This document shows positions 1 through 8,954 of a stretch of DNA of 62,722 nucleotides, in pieces (positions within the stretch are counted from its first letter, which is position 1; each line of letters begins with the position of its first letter). The position numbers and the translations under genes are program-made. The stretch spans positions 1-62,722 of the forward strand of contig JAJDUG010000038.1 of assembly GCA_022826755.1 (NCBI GenBank), in the 5' to 3' direction. The DNA comes from Acidobacteriota bacterium (GTDB lineage: Bacteria > Acidobacteriota > Terriglobia > Versatilivoradales > Versatilivoraceae). Under the pieces are notes generated by a model. The model saw only the letters and a program-made list of their open reading frames with translations. It ran no database searches and was not told the origin of the DNA.

Positions 1-74
1 CCAGCCTTTGGATCCGGGTGTTCCCATTCAAAACGGTCTTTGCTGTCGGCGATTCATCAGCAGAACATCACCTT

Positions 75-118
75 CACCAGTCCAAAGCCCTGCCCCCACC
101 AGTCCAAAGCCCTGCCCC
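75..118. repeat. 22-bp perfect tandem duplication
   Basis: Two identical adjacent 22-bp copies (75-96 and 97-118) containing ccagtccaaagccctgcccc lie upstream of the first gene. No reading frame uses them. They look like a recent slippage or duplication event. Confidence 0.85.
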
Positions 119-160
119 GCTCCGAGTTTTGCAAAAGGCTCAATCGTCTTGTAATTTCGG

Positions 161-187
161 GTGCGGCCTGGTGAGAAATGCGGGCTA
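161..187 (+). repeat. Dispersed 27-bp repeat, copy 1
   Basis: The core cctggtgagaaatgcgggc (167-185) is identical to 39526-39544 and to the reverse complement of 39303-39321. With flanks, 161-187 matches 39520-39546 at all but one of 27 positions. Here it sits between the window edge and the dehydratase gene. It is a small interspersed repeat of unknown nature. Confidence 0.7.
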
Positions 188-249
188 AAATGGCGGCGTT
201 TTTCCTGAAACTTCCGACCTGAAGCCGTCCCTGCCAGGGAGATGGGACC

Positions 250-1582
250 TTGAAGAAACATTCGCCTGACGACCAAAAACTGCCGCGGCGGTCTCTGCTC
301 AAGGGCACTGCCGGAATGATCGGGCTGGGTGCGGCCCAGGCGGCCGGATCGGGAGGCCCGCCCTCAACGGCCGCCGCTTCGCCCCCGCAGCCCCAAAGAG
401 CCCGCGCCCGGGAACTCATGCGCATCACCAAGTTGGAGACCTTTCTGGTGAAGCCCCGCTGGCTGTTCCTGAAGATCCATACCAACGCGGGAATTACCGG
501 CTGGGGAGAGCCGATCCTGGAAGGCCGGGCCCGGACCTGCGCCACCGCCGTCCAGGAGCTGGAATCCTACCTGATCGGCAAGGATCCGCGGGCGGTGGCC
601 CACCACTGGCAGGCCATCTACCGTCACGCCTTCTATCGCGGAGGCCCGATTCTCACCAGCGCACTGAGCGGCATCGATCAGGCGCTTTGGGACATCAAGG
701 GCAAGGCTCTGCAGGTTCCCGTCTACGAGTTGCTGGGAGGTCCGACCCGGGAGCGGATCCGAGTGTATGCCCATGCCGGGTCGCCAGAGGCAGTGAAGGA
801 CAAGATGCAGCAGGGGTTTACGGCCTTCAAGACGGGACCGGCCAAGAAACGCCCCGCCCGCCCGGTGGAAACGGTTCAACGGCCAGGATTTCACCGGGAT
901 GGACTAGAAACGCCCCGCCCGCCCGGTGGAAACCCCGCAATTCGTGGACCACGCGGCCGAGAAATTCGCCGAGTTGCGCCAGGCTGCCGGACCGGAAGGA
1001 GATATCGGCATCGACTTTCACGGGGCCGTTTCCCCCCAGACGGCCAAACTGCTCATCAAGGCCCTGGAACCCTACCAGCCCATGTTCATCGAGGAGCCGG
1101 TCAATTGCCAGAACGTGGAAGTCATGGCCGATATCGCCAGGGGCACCCACCTGCCCATCGCCACCGGGGAGCGCATTTTCACCAAGTGGGGCTTCAGAGA
1201 AATTCTGGAGAAGGGGGCGGCCTCGATCCTGCAACCCGACCTGTGCCACGCCGGCGGCATAACCGAGGTTCGCCTGATCGCGGGAATGGCGGAGGCCCAC
1301 TATGCCACGCTGGCCCCTCACAATCCCCTGGGACCCATTTCCCTGGCCGCCGGGCTGCAGATCGCGGCCTCGATTCCCAATTTTCTTTGCCAGGAGCAGG
1401 TGAGCCTGGGAGAGGGCTATCTCAAGAAACCCTTCCAGGTCAAGGAGGGCTACATCGATCTGCCGACGGGGGCGGGGCTGGGGATCGAAATCGACGAGGA
1501 CGCCCTGGCCTCAAAGATCGGCCACGACTGGCACAATCCCGAAACCTACGATGCCGACGACGGCTCGGTAGTGGATTGGTAG
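250..1582 (+). pseudogene. Galactonate dehydratase-like enolase-superfamily protein, Tat signal, frameshifted
   Basis: The protein resembles D-galactonate dehydratase (DgoD) of the mandelate racemase/enolase superfamily, which dehydrates sugar acids with Mg2+. Both halves read well: the N-terminal capping part (MRITKLETFLV from 418) and, in another frame from about 907, the barrel with metal and catalytic residues in IDFHG, FIEEPV, GERIF and APHNPLGP. They are separated by a 61-bp duplication (second copy of a 27-bp repeat plus 34 bp), which shifts the frame. Removing 846-906 joins the frames as AKKRPARPVETPQFVDH, ending at 1582. The TTG start at 250 follows gggagatgggacc and adds a twin-arginine leader (PRRSLLKG); ATG 418 is the non-exported alternative. 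As sequenced the gene is broken. The family call is sound, the exact substrate less so. Confidence 0.75.
846..933. repeat. 27-bp direct repeat with 34-bp insert (61-bp duplication)
   Basis: A 27-bp sequence starting gaaacgccccgcccgcccgg occurs at 846-872 and again at 907-933, with 34 unrelated bases between. The period is 61 bp, so it shifts the frame by +1 inside the dehydratase gene. Confidence 0.9.
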
Positions 1583-1592
1583 GGAAACCCGC

Positions 1593-3770
1593 CTATCTCA
1601 CGAACAGCATGTCCCGATAGCTGGGCAGCGGCCAGAGATCGTCCGGAATCACCTTTTCCATCCGGTCGGCCACTTCACGCACCGCGTTCATCGCGGGAAT
1701 CACGTTGTTGCGCATGTGGACCACCTTCGACGACACCTCGTCGCCCCCGAGCTCCTCGTTCTGAGCGTCGAGCTCGCCCAGCGCTTCCGTCAGTTCGTCA
1801 ATGAGACCGGAAACACGCTCGATGTTGTTGTCGAGGCCACCCGTTCCAACCTGCGCCGCCTGCGTTCCCCCGCGAGCCGAAACCAGCTGGTTCAGGTAGG
1901 CGACCGCCGCCGGCAGGATCATGCAGCGTGCCATGTGCGCGGCTGTCTCGCCCTCGATGTTGATCTTGATGAAGTACTGCTCGGTCAGCACCTCCAGCCG
2001 AGCCTCGAGCTCTCGGGGCGTCATGACCCCGAAGTTGTCGAAGAGCCTCTCGTTCTTGGGCGAAGCGAGCGCGGGAAGCGCCTGCACGGTATTCCCCGTA
2101 TTGAGCAATCCGCGCCTCTCGGCCTCCTCCACCCACTCGGGAGCGTAGTTGTCGCCGTTGAAGATGATCCGCTTGAACGACGGGATTTCGTTGGAGAGCA
2201 GCTTCCAAAGCGCGGTCTCGACCGACGCCCCGGACTCGACCACCGCTTCAAGCACATCCGCCCAGAGGTCGATAGACTCGGCCACGATCGTGTTCAGTAC
2301 CGTTGCCGGCAGCGAAATGCTCGCCGACGAACCCACCGCGCGGAACTCGAACTTGTTTCCGGTGAAGGCGAAGGGCGACGTGCGGTTGCGGTCGCCGAAG
2401 TGGCGCGGCAGGTCGGGCAGCACCGAGGCGCCCAGGCCGACCAGGCCTTCCCGTTCCTTCTCCTCAGCCGAGCCCGACTCCTCGATCTGCTCGAATATGT
2501 CCTGCAACTGGTCGCCCAGGAAGACCGAGATGATCGACGGCGGGGCTTCGTTGGCGCCCAGACGGTGGTCGTTCCCCGCGCTCGAAACGCAGGCCAGCAG
2601 CAGATCCTGGTGCTTCTCCACCGCGCTCATGACCGCGGTGCAGAAGAAGAGGAACATCAGGTTGTCGTGGGGAGTGTCGCCCGGGTCCATCAGGTTTCGG
2701 TCCGCAGTCCCGAAGGACCAGTTGAGGTGCTTGCCGCTCCCATTGATCCCCTGGAAGGGTTTCTCGTGCAGCAGGCACACCAGGCCATAGTCGCGCGCGT
2801 TCCGCTCCAGGATCCGCATCATCAACTGTTGATGGTCGGAGGCCACGTTGGCGTTCTCGTAAACCGGCGCCACCTCGTACTGACCCGGCGCCACCTCGTT
2901 GTGGCGCGTCTTCATCGGGACACCCAGCCGGTAGAGGTCCATCTCGACGGACTGGATGTAGGCCATGACCCGATCGTGGATTGAACCGAAGTAGTGGTCG
3001 TCGAGTTCCTGTCCCCTCGGCGGCTTGGCCCCGAAGAGGCTGCGGCCGCAAGTCATCAGGTCCGGGCGCCGGTAATAGAACTCGCGGTCCACCAGGAAGA
3101 ACTCCTGCTCGGGACCCAGGCTGGCCGTGATCCGTCCGGCCTCCACGCCGAAGATCTTGAGCGCCCGGCGAGTGACCCGGTCAAGCGCGTCCATCGACCG
3201 CAGCAGGGGAATCTTGGCATCGAGACTCTCACCCGCCCAACTGGAGAAGGCAGTCGGAATGCAGAGGTAGGTGGCCGACTCCCCGCCCAGAATGAAGGCC
3301 GGCGAGGTCGGATCCCAAGCCGTATAGCCGCGGGCCTCGAAGGTGGCGCGCAGCCCCCCGGAGGGGAACGAAGATGCGTCGGGCTCGCCCTGAACGAGCT
3401 CGTCGCCCCCGAATTCGGTGATGGCGCGCCCGTCGCGATCGACCTTCAGAAAGGAGTCGTGCTTCTCCGCGGTGCTCCCCGTAAGCGGCTGGAACCAGTG
3501 CGAGTAGTGGGTCGCGCCCCGCGAGAGTGCCCAGTCCTTCATGGCGGCGGCGATTGTGTCGGCACTCTTTATATCGAGCTTTTCCGCGTGCTCAATGGTC
3601 CTCAATAGCTGTTTGAAGACGTTGTCCGGCAGCCGCGCGCGCATCTCCTTCACCCCGAAGGTGTCTTCCCCGAAAATTCGCGGGAGAAGATCGCGGTCGC
3701 CCGAGCGGGATTCCGATCTGCCGGTCCAGGTATTCACTGCGCTGACTGAGTCGAAGCGTTTCTGTGCCAT
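1593..3770 (-). CDS. glnN: Glutamine synthetase type III
   Basis: ATP-dependent amination of glutamate to glutamine, the central ammonia-assimilation step. The 725-residue product fits the GSIII (GlnN) family, far longer than the roughly 470 residues of GSI. It shows the family N-terminal region (FGVKEMRARLPDNVFKQLL), a GPEQEFFLVDREFYYRRPDL catalytic segment, the KTRHNEVAPGQYE block and the GSGKHLNWSFGT ATP/glutamate block, plus a C-terminal helical region. The ATG at 3770 was chosen because it follows an aaaagga ribosome site; upstream codons lack family character. It converges on the dehydratase with a 10-bp gap. The leader of about 200 nt upstream is A+T-rich, with a TAAAAT-like -10 near 3977-3982, which is only suggestive. 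Confidence 0.93.
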   Translation of the reverse strand: MAQKRFDSVSAVNTWTGRSESRSGDRDLLPRIFGEDTFGVKEMRARLPDNVFKQLLRTIEHAEKLDIKSADTIAAAMKDWALSRGATHYSHWFQPLTGSTAEKHDSFLKVDRDGRAITEFGGDELVQGEPDASSFPSGGLRATFEARGYTAWDPTSPAFILGGESATYLCIPTAFSSWAGESLDAKIPLLRSMDALDRVTRRALKIFGVEAGRITASLGPEQEFFLVDREFYYRRPDLMTCGRSLFGAKPPRGQELDDHYFGSIHDRVMAYIQSVEMDLYRLGVPMKTRHNEVAPGQYEVAPVYENANVASDHQQLMMRILERNARDYGLVCLLHEKPFQGINGSGKHLNWSFGTADRNLMDPGDTPHDNLMFLFFCTAVMSAVEKHQDLLLACVSSAGNDHRLGANEAPPSIISVFLGDQLQDIFEQIEESGSAEEKEREGLVGLGASVLPDLPRHFGDRNRTSPFAFTGNKFEFRAVGSSASISLPATVLNTIVAESIDLWADVLEAVVESGASVETALWKLLSNEIPSFKRIIFNGDNYAPEWVEEAERRGLLNTGNTVQALPALASPKNERLFDNFGVMTPRELEARLEVLTEQYFIKINIEGETAAHMARCMILPAAVAYLNQLVSARGGTQAAQVGTGGLDNNIERVSGLIDELTEALGELDAQNEELGGDEVSSKVVHMRNNVIPAMNAVREVADRMEKVIPDDLWPLPSYRDMLFVR

Positions 3771-4086
3771 CGCGGGGTATCCTTTTCTTTCGAGGCTGGG
3801 GCTATCCGCGGCGGCGGGGACACTCCGGACGGCGAACCCATCCGGCCGCACCCGCCTAACCCGCACAGGTGATGCTGGCGGTTGGCTGCTTCTTGAGCGA
3901 CTCCAGGGAAAGACCACACGCTGTCCCAATCGACTGAAAGACTCCGCCCCTGGTCTTTGAACCGCAGCACGAAAAAATTTTACCGCATCACGGTCGTATT
4001 TTCGACTTTTGTGAAAAATCAGAGGTCTTTAGGGAAATGCCGCGCCCATAATTGTCACCGAAAGGTCCCGATCCCCCTGATCCACT
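3771..4086. other. Intergenic region upstream of glnN
   Basis: About 316 bp without a supportable gene. The part at 3965-4030 is A+T-rich compared with its surroundings and probably carries the glnN promoter, as a minus-strand TAAAAT lies at 3982-3977. No riboswitch or hairpin was recognised. Confidence 0.4.
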
Positions 4087-5469
4087 TCAACCCGAACGCG
4101 AACCTTCCTCTTTTCCCGGCCGGCGGAGCCTGGCGATCTTCTCCCGCCAGGTCCGAAGCCGCTGTCGGATGACCTCCTCGAATCCCTCCCCCGAAGGCCG
4201 GAAGTATCTTCGGTCCTTCAGCGATTCCGGAAGGCAGCTCATGGCGGTCAACCGATCGGCAAAATCGTGGGCGTACTGGTAGCCCCTGCCATAGCCCAGA
4301 GTCTTCATGAGCCGGGTGGGGGCATTGCGCAGGTGCAGGGGGACCGGCTCGGCAAGGGTGTGCTTCACATCCGCGACGGCCGCGGCGTAGGCCTTGTCCA
4401 GAGCATTGGACTTGGGAGCGGTGGCCAGGTAGACCGCAGCCTGAGCCAAGGCCAGGGTCCCCTCCGGAAGACCGATGAAGTGGAAGGCTTCCTTGGCTTG
4501 CACGGCCACGGTCAGGGCGTGAGGGTCGGCCATGCCCACGTCCTCGGAGGCAAAGCGTACCAGTCGCCTGGCGACGTAAAGCGGGTCCTCTCCGGCCTCC
4601 AGCATGCGGGCCAGCCAGTAGATCGCAGCGTCCGGGTCGCTGTTGCGAAGCGATTTGTGCAGCGCCGAGATGAGATTGTAGTGTTCCTCGCCGGCCTTGT
4701 CGTAGAGAAGCACACGGCGCTGCATCGCGTCTCTGACCAGTGGCTCGCTGATCCGTTTGGGGCCGGCTTCCTCGGCCGGAGCCATCTGAACGGCAATCTC
4801 CAGGGTGTTGTAGGCCACCCGGGCGTCTCCATTGGCGAAGTCGGCGATGATGCCCAGGTGGGCGTCCTCGATCTCGATCGGGTCGGCTCCCATCCCACGT
4901 TCCCGGTCCCTCAGAGACCGCCGAAGCAGTTGAACCACCTCCTTGGACGACAGCGGTTCCAGTTGGTAGACCTTGCAACGGGAAAGCAGGGCGGGGTTCA
5001 CCTCGAAGGAGGGATTCTCGGTGGTGGCGCCGATCAGGACAATGGCCCCGGTTTCGACGAAGGGGAGAAAGGCATCCTGCTGAGCCTTGTTGAAACGGTG
5101 AATCTCGTCGATGAACAGCAAGGTCCGGCGTCCGGAACGCCGGTTCCGTTCCGCCTCCTGCATCACCGAGCGGATCTCCTTGATCCCCGAAAGGACCGCG
5201 CTGAAGGGGACGAAGTCCATCCGGGTGCCCTGGGCGATGATGCGGGCCAACGTGGTCTTGCCGGTACCGGGAGGACCCCAGAGTATGAGAGAACCGATGC
5301 GGTCCCTTGCCAGAAGCAGGCGCACCGGCTTGCCGGGCCCGACCAGGTGTTGCTGGCCCACGAAGCCCTCCAGCCGGGTGGGCCGCATCCTGTCCGCCAG
5401 AGGGGCCCCCTCGCCCCCCGAGCCCTGCCGGGGCGAGGCGAATTCGGGAAAGAGATTCATGGTGCTCAT
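4087..5469 (-). CDS. rarA: Replication-associated recombination protein A (RarA/MgsA AAA+ ATPase)
   Basis: Clamp-loader-like AAA+ ATPase acting at stalled replication forks. Numbered from the start at 5469, Walker [10 protein letters not shown] is at residues 65-73, Walker B is [10 protein letters not shown], and a sensor region reads [13 protein letters not shown]. The C-terminal half is the MgsA tetramerisation domain ([22 protein letters not shown]). The 460-residue length is typical. The ATG at 5469 (or 5460) lies 2 bp beyond the stop of the upstream methyltransferase gene, so the two are probably cotranscribed. In-frame codons before 5469 would overlap that gene and carry no family sequence. 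Confidence 0.93.
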   Translation of the reverse strand: MSTMNLFPEFASPRQGSGGEGAPLADRMRPTRLEGFVGQQHLVGPGKPVRLLLARDRIGSLILWGPPGTGKTTLARIIAQGTRMDFVPFSAVLSGIKEIRSVMQEAERNRRSGRRTLLFIDEIHRFNKAQQDAFLPFVETGAIVLIGATTENPSFEVNPALLSRCKVYQLEPLSSKEVVQLLRRSLRDRERGMGADPIEIEDAHLGIIADFANGDARVAYNTLEIAVQMAPAEEAGPKRISEPLVRDAMQRRVLLYDKAGEEHYNLISALHKSLRNSDPDAAIYWLARMLEAGEDPLYVARRLVRFASEDVGMADPHALTVAVQAKEAFHFIGLPEGTLALAQAAVYLATAPKSNALDKAYAAAVADVKHTLAEPVPLHLRNAPTRLMKTLGYGRGYQYAHDFADRLTAMSCLPESLKDRRYFRPSGEGFEEVIRQRLRTWREKIARLRRPGKEEGSRSG

Positions 5470-5470
5470 G

Positions 5471-6304
5471 CTACAACGGCTGACCCGGACCTGTCGATTG
5501 GGTGGAGTCTCCGCGACAATCTCTCTGCCTGGCGGCTTCGCACAGGACGATGGCGGCCGCAGCAGCCACATTGAGAGAATCGACTCCTTTGGCAGTGGGC
5601 ACGCGGATCTCGTCATGAAAGGGGCCCAAACCCGGCGGGATTCCCCCGCCCTCGCTCCCTACCACCAGGGCCAGACCTCCCCGATAGTCGGCCTCCCGGA
5701 AGTCGGTTGTCCCGTCGGGCGTGGCCGCCGTCAAGCGGAGCCGGTTACGGCGCAGTCGTGGGGCAAGAAACGCAGGGTCCAACGGGCCGGCGACGGGAAG
5801 TCGGAAGAGGGATCCGGCGGACGCACGAACGGCCTTCGGGTTGAGAGGACTGACGGTGCGGGTGGTGAGCAACAGCGCGCCGGCCCCGAAGGCCTCGGCC
5901 GAGCGGGCCAGAGTTCCCAGGTTGCCGGGGTCCTGCACCTGGTGGGCCACCAGCAGCAACGGCTCGCCGGTCAACAGGGGCTCCAGGGGAGCAGCGGGTA
6001 TGCGCACCACGGCCAGGATCCCCTGGCTGGTCACGGTATCGGACAAGGAGCGAAACAGCCTGTCCGAGACCCCGCAGAGCTCGGTCCCCGCCGTTCCGGG
6101 CCAGTCGTCTTTCCCGAAGGCAGCCAGCTTGCTGGAGGCTACCAGGATCTCCTCGACATCGAGACCGCTGCGGCAGGCTTCACGCACCAGCTTGGGTCCC
6201 TCCACCACGGCCAGAGCGTCACCATCCACGGGGGAGCGGCGCATCAGCGCCCTCAACCGCTGGATCCTTCGATTCGAGGACGAGGTGATGGTTTCCGGCC
6301 TCAT
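5471..6304 (-). CDS. TrmH/SpoU-family RNA 2'-O-methyltransferase
   Basis: AdoMet-dependent 2'-O-ribose methyltransferase of the SPOUT class, acting on rRNA or tRNA. The three family motifs are in order: [27 protein letters not shown] and [12 protein letters not shown]. An N-terminal substrate-binding domain ([26 protein letters not shown]) precedes them. The 277-residue length from ATG 6304 is normal, while upstream in-frame codons are Pro/Ala-rich filler. The gene leads directly into rarA with a 2-bp gap. Which nucleotide it modifies cannot be read from the sequence. Confidence 0.9.
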   Translation of the reverse strand: MRPETITSSSNRRIQRLRALMRRSPVDGDALAVVEGPKLVREACRSGLDVEEILVASSKLAAFGKDDWPGTAGTELCGVSDRLFRSLSDTVTSQGILAVVRIPAAPLEPLLTGEPLLLVAHQVQDPGNLGTLARSAEAFGAGALLLTTRTVSPLNPKAVRASAGSLFRLPVAGPLDPAFLAPRLRRNRLRLTAATPDGTTDFREADYRGGLALVVGSEGGGIPPGLGPFHDEIRVPTAKGVDSLNVAAAAAIVLCEAARQRDCRGDSTQSTGPGQPL

Positions 6305-6476
6305 CGATGTTTCTCGCCAGAGCGTTATCCGGGACACCGGAGGAGCAGGTGGAGCAGGTGATCCGAGGGCGCCGCCGGTGGGGTTTCCGGACCTTGCCGC
6401 CCGCGTCGCCTTGCGGCCGTTGCACACCCTCCCGGCCGCGTTGACCCACCAGGGTGTTTATGTTAGTTTCAGCTTG

Positions 6477-7115
6477 ATGCTAACGCAAAGAATCAGACTT
6501 CAGGGAGCAGGTGCCGACCAGACCGCGCTCGAAACCGCCTCGGCAGCCATTCTCGACGGCAACCTGATCGCCCTCCCGACCGAAACCTTCTATGCGCTGT
6601 CCGCGGACCCCTATAACCTGCGAGCCGTAGAGCGAATCTTTCAAATCAAGGGAAGGCCGGACTGGAAAGCCCTGCTGGTGCTGATCGATTCAGTGGATCA
6701 GGCCGAAGTCATCAGCGACAACATTCCGCCGGTATTCTACGAAATTGCGGCCCGCTATTGGCCCGGGCCGCTCACCCTCATCCTTCCGGCAGCCAAGAGG
6801 GTTCCCCTGAAGGTGACCGGGGGAACGGGAACGGTGGGAATGCGGATTCCAAACCAAACCTTCACCCGGAGTGTCATCGACAAGGTTCGCCTGCCTATCA
6901 TCGGCACCAGCGCCAACCTGTCCGGACATCCCTCCTGTTCCACGGCGGAGGACGTCTTGAGCCAGCTTGGGGGCAAGATCGAACTGGTGGTGGACGGCGG
7001 CGACTCTCCGGGAACGGCTGCTTCGACCGTTCTCGACCTGACCTCGAAACCGGCCCGGGTGGTTCGGGAAGGGGCCATCCCCAATGAAGTTCTGGCGGAA
7101 TACCTCTCCCAATAG
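6477..7115 (+). CDS. L-threonylcarbamoyladenylate synthase (Sua5/YrdC/YciO family)
   Basis: Likely makes threonylcarbamoyl-AMP from threonine, bicarbonate and ATP for tRNA t6A modification. The 212-residue protein has the YrdC signatures ALPTETFYALSAD, IFQIKGRPDWKALLVLI, YWPGPLTLILP, VGMRIPN and the SANLSG block. Its length is that of a YrdC-only protein without the Sua5 C-terminal domain. ATG 6477 is the first good start, as the long upstream extension in this frame overlaps the minus-strand methyltransferase. One substitution is notable: FYALSAD replaces the usual YGLGCD, so a YciO-like paralogue is possible. The next gene starts 4 bp after the stop. Confidence 0.85.
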   Translation: MLTQRIRLQGAGADQTALETASAAILDGNLIALPTETFYALSADPYNLRAVERIFQIKGRPDWKALLVLIDSVDQAEVISDNIPPVFYEIAARYWPGPLTLILPAAKRVPLKVTGGTGTVGMRIPNQTFTRSVIDKVRLPIIGTSANLSGHPSCSTAEDVLSQLGGKIELVVDGGDSPGTAASTVLDLTSKPARVVREGAIPNEVLAEYLSQ

Positions 7116-7119
7116 AGTC

Positions 7120-7752
7120 ATGAAACCCCGACGGAAGCGGTTTGCGTTCAAGGTCGTTGCCGTTTATCTGCCCTCCGCCATCCTGGTCTATGCTCTCGCG
7201 ATCTACGCTCTGGTCCGGATAGAGGCCAACCGGGACGAGGCCCGGCCGGCCGAGCGCATCATCGTCTTCGGCGCCGCCCAGTATAACGGCCGGCCCTCAC
7301 CGGTCTTCAGGGCGCGGCTGGATCATGGCGTGGAGCTCTTCAAGAGGAAGCTCTCAAGCCGGATCATCACCACGGGCGGATACGGAATGGACCCTCGCTT
7401 TACCGAAGCCGAGGTCGGCAAGGCCTATCTCATCCAGCACGGAGTCCCCGAGGACAGTATCGAAATGGAAGCCAGAGGGCTGACCACGCTGGCCAGCATT
7501 CGGCAGATCGTGGAAGTCTTGCGTCGTCAGGGAATCCGGCAGGTCGTCGTGGTCAGCGACGGGTTCCACCTCTTTCGGATCAAGCAGATCTTCCAGGACC
7601 GCCAGGTCATCGTCTTCGGATCCCCGGCTCCCGGCAGTCCCATCGAGTCGAACTGGAAGCGCCGCCTGCAGGCTTCGCTGCGAGAGGTGGTGGGATACAC
7701 CGTCTATGCGGCCCGCGAAAAGCTCCATCTGCCCATACCGGCCGGGGCCTGA
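7120..7752 (+). CDS. YdcF/ElyC/SanA-like membrane protein (DUF218)
   Basis: The product is 210 residues with one N-terminal membrane segment (FKVVAVYLPSAILVYALAIY) and a DUF218 domain: IIVFGAAQYNGRPSPVFRARLDHG, ITTGGYG, ARGLTTLASI and VVVSDGFHLFR. Members act at the envelope (E. coli SanA and ElyC affect barrier function and peptidoglycan or lipid-carrier recycling), but the reaction is not settled. ATG 7120 lies 4 bp after the YrdC gene, suggesting an operon. An earlier ATG at 7084 would overlap that gene by 32 bp. Confidence 0.85.
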   Translation: MKPRRKRFAFKVVAVYLPSAILVYALAIYALVRIEANRDEARPAERIIVFGAAQYNGRPSPVFRARLDHGVELFKRKLSSRIITTGGYGMDPRFTEAEVGKAYLIQHGVPEDSIEMEARGLTTLASIRQIVEVLRRQGIRQVVVVSDGFHLFRIKQIFQDRQVIVFGSPAPGSPIESNWKRRLQASLREVVGYTVYAAREKLHLPIPAGA

Positions 7753-7832
7753 TCTGAAACACCCCTGTTTCACCCTGCATCAGCGGCCCCGTCATATGGA
7801 GGGACAGCGGCACGGCTAGGTGAAAAGTGAAT

Positions 7833-7995
7833 AGTGGAGAGTGGAGAGTGAAGAGCTTGTTGATCGGCACGCAAAGCTACTTGTAGGTCTCGGCGCGGTC
7901 CTTAACAATAAGCGCAGTCAGTTCATCAGGCGCCTGCCCGGTCCCAAAACCCTCGGCTGACCACTCTCCACTCTTTTCACTCTCCACTCTCCACT
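7833..7995. repeat. Perfect 20-bp inverted repeat, arms 123 bp apart
   Basis: The arm agtggagagtggagagtgaa (7833-7852) is repeated in reverse complement at 7976-7995. The right arm supplies the last codons and stop of the minus-strand gene ending at 7977. Between the arms there is no gene. The distance is too long for a terminator, and the purine-rich gagagtgg motif is itself internally repeated. Confidence 0.85.
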
Positions 7996-8855
7996 GAATT
8001 GCCGTCAGCCGGAGGATCCGCCGGCGTTATCCGCACGCTGGTTCCGAAACGGCGGTAGTCGGAGAACTCGCCGGTCATCCTCATGTTGAGTCCCTTGATC
8101 AGAAAAATCCGGCCGTTCATGGTGAGCTCGAACCGCCGCGGAAACCAGACGTCGTCCCGCACTTTCTCCTGCCGCACCCACAGGGTCGATCCCTTGTACA
8201 GCCTGGCCACCAGGCCGCCGGCAACCTTCACCGGCTTGACGAACTCCATCTCGACCTGACTCAACTGCAGGTCCTGCCTGTCGATCCAGACCCGGCCCTG
8301 AAGCTTGTCGAGAATCCACAAATCCTTCTCGGCGGGCCGGTATTTCTCGTGGGGCAGCAGATCCACCACGGCCACCGGTCTGCCATTCAGCACCTCCTCG
8401 CCCCGATAGTGAAAATGAAAGGCCCGGACCGCTTCCTCCCAGAAGAGGGCTTCCTTGCGGCGCCGTTCGGCGTTCTTGCGCTCCAACCTGGACCGGCCCG
8501 CGGGGGAAAGGTTCCGCTGGCGGCGCAGCCGAGCTTCGGCCTTCTTCTCCTGCTTCCGGGCCTCCTTCGCTGACAGGGGTTCACCGTTCCTGAGGATCAG
8601 TTTTCGGTAAACTCCGTCGTCGAGGGGAATCACCTCGTAGGTGGAAGAGGTTCTTTTCTTTTCGCGGCCCCCGCGGTCGAGTATGATTCTGTGCCTTTGC
8701 AGCCGGTAGAGATAACCCATCTCCCGGAACCTGTTCCTGCGCTCGTTCTCGGCCACCTGGGCGACGAACCGGCGCAGGTCGGCCTCCCGGTTCAAGTCCA
8801 CCGCTGCAAGCAGGATCGGGTTGGCCAGCAGGACCACCAGAACGGTTTTGAACAC
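7977..8855 (-). CDS. Exported hypothetical protein, outer-membrane-lipoprotein-sorting-like
   Basis: The protein is 292 residues with a signal sequence (MFKTVLVVLLANPILLAAVDLN), a charged, coiled, Lys/Arg/Glu-rich stretch (residues about 100-145) and a C-terminal beta-rich half. That half has LQGRVWIDRQDLQLSQVEMEFVK and WFPRRFELTMNGRIFLIKGLN, reminiscent of LolA/LolB-type or outer-membrane-lipoprotein-sorting folds found in Acidobacteriota. The GTG at 8855 is preceded by ggagggcaac. The last residues (NSVESGE) come from the inverted repeat at 7976-7995, so the 3' end may have been replaced by repeat insertion. Family assignment is tentative. Confidence 0.65.
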   Translation of the reverse strand: MFKTVLVVLLANPILLAAVDLNREADLRRFVAQVAENERRNRFREMGYLYRLQRHRIILDRGGREKKRTSSTYEVIPLDDGVYRKLILRNGEPLSAKEARKQEKKAEARLRRQRNLSPAGRSRLERKNAERRRKEALFWEEAVRAFHFHYRGEEVLNGRPVAVVDLLPHEKYRPAEKDLWILDKLQGRVWIDRQDLQLSQVEMEFVKPVKVAGGLVARLYKGSTLWVRQEKVRDDVWFPRRFELTMNGRIFLIKGLNMRMTGEFSDYRRFGTSVRITPADPPADGNSVESGE

Positions 8856-8954
8856 GTTGCCCTCCACGGATCGTCCAACCCCATTATGCCACGGTCGGCT
8901 CACCCCGGATGAGCCTCCTGCCATCCGGCAACCCGGCCCGGCGGAACCCCTTCC

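Noticed and set aside
846-933. CRISPR-like repeat-spacer-repeat (27-bp repeat, 34-bp spacer)
   Set aside because: Only two repeats, no cas genes, and the repeat encodes conserved dehydratase residues; deleting one unit restores the reading frame.
1716-2984. Long plus-strand frame opposite glnN
   Set aside because: Antisense shadow of a G+C-rich gene; the minus-strand product matches GSIII throughout.
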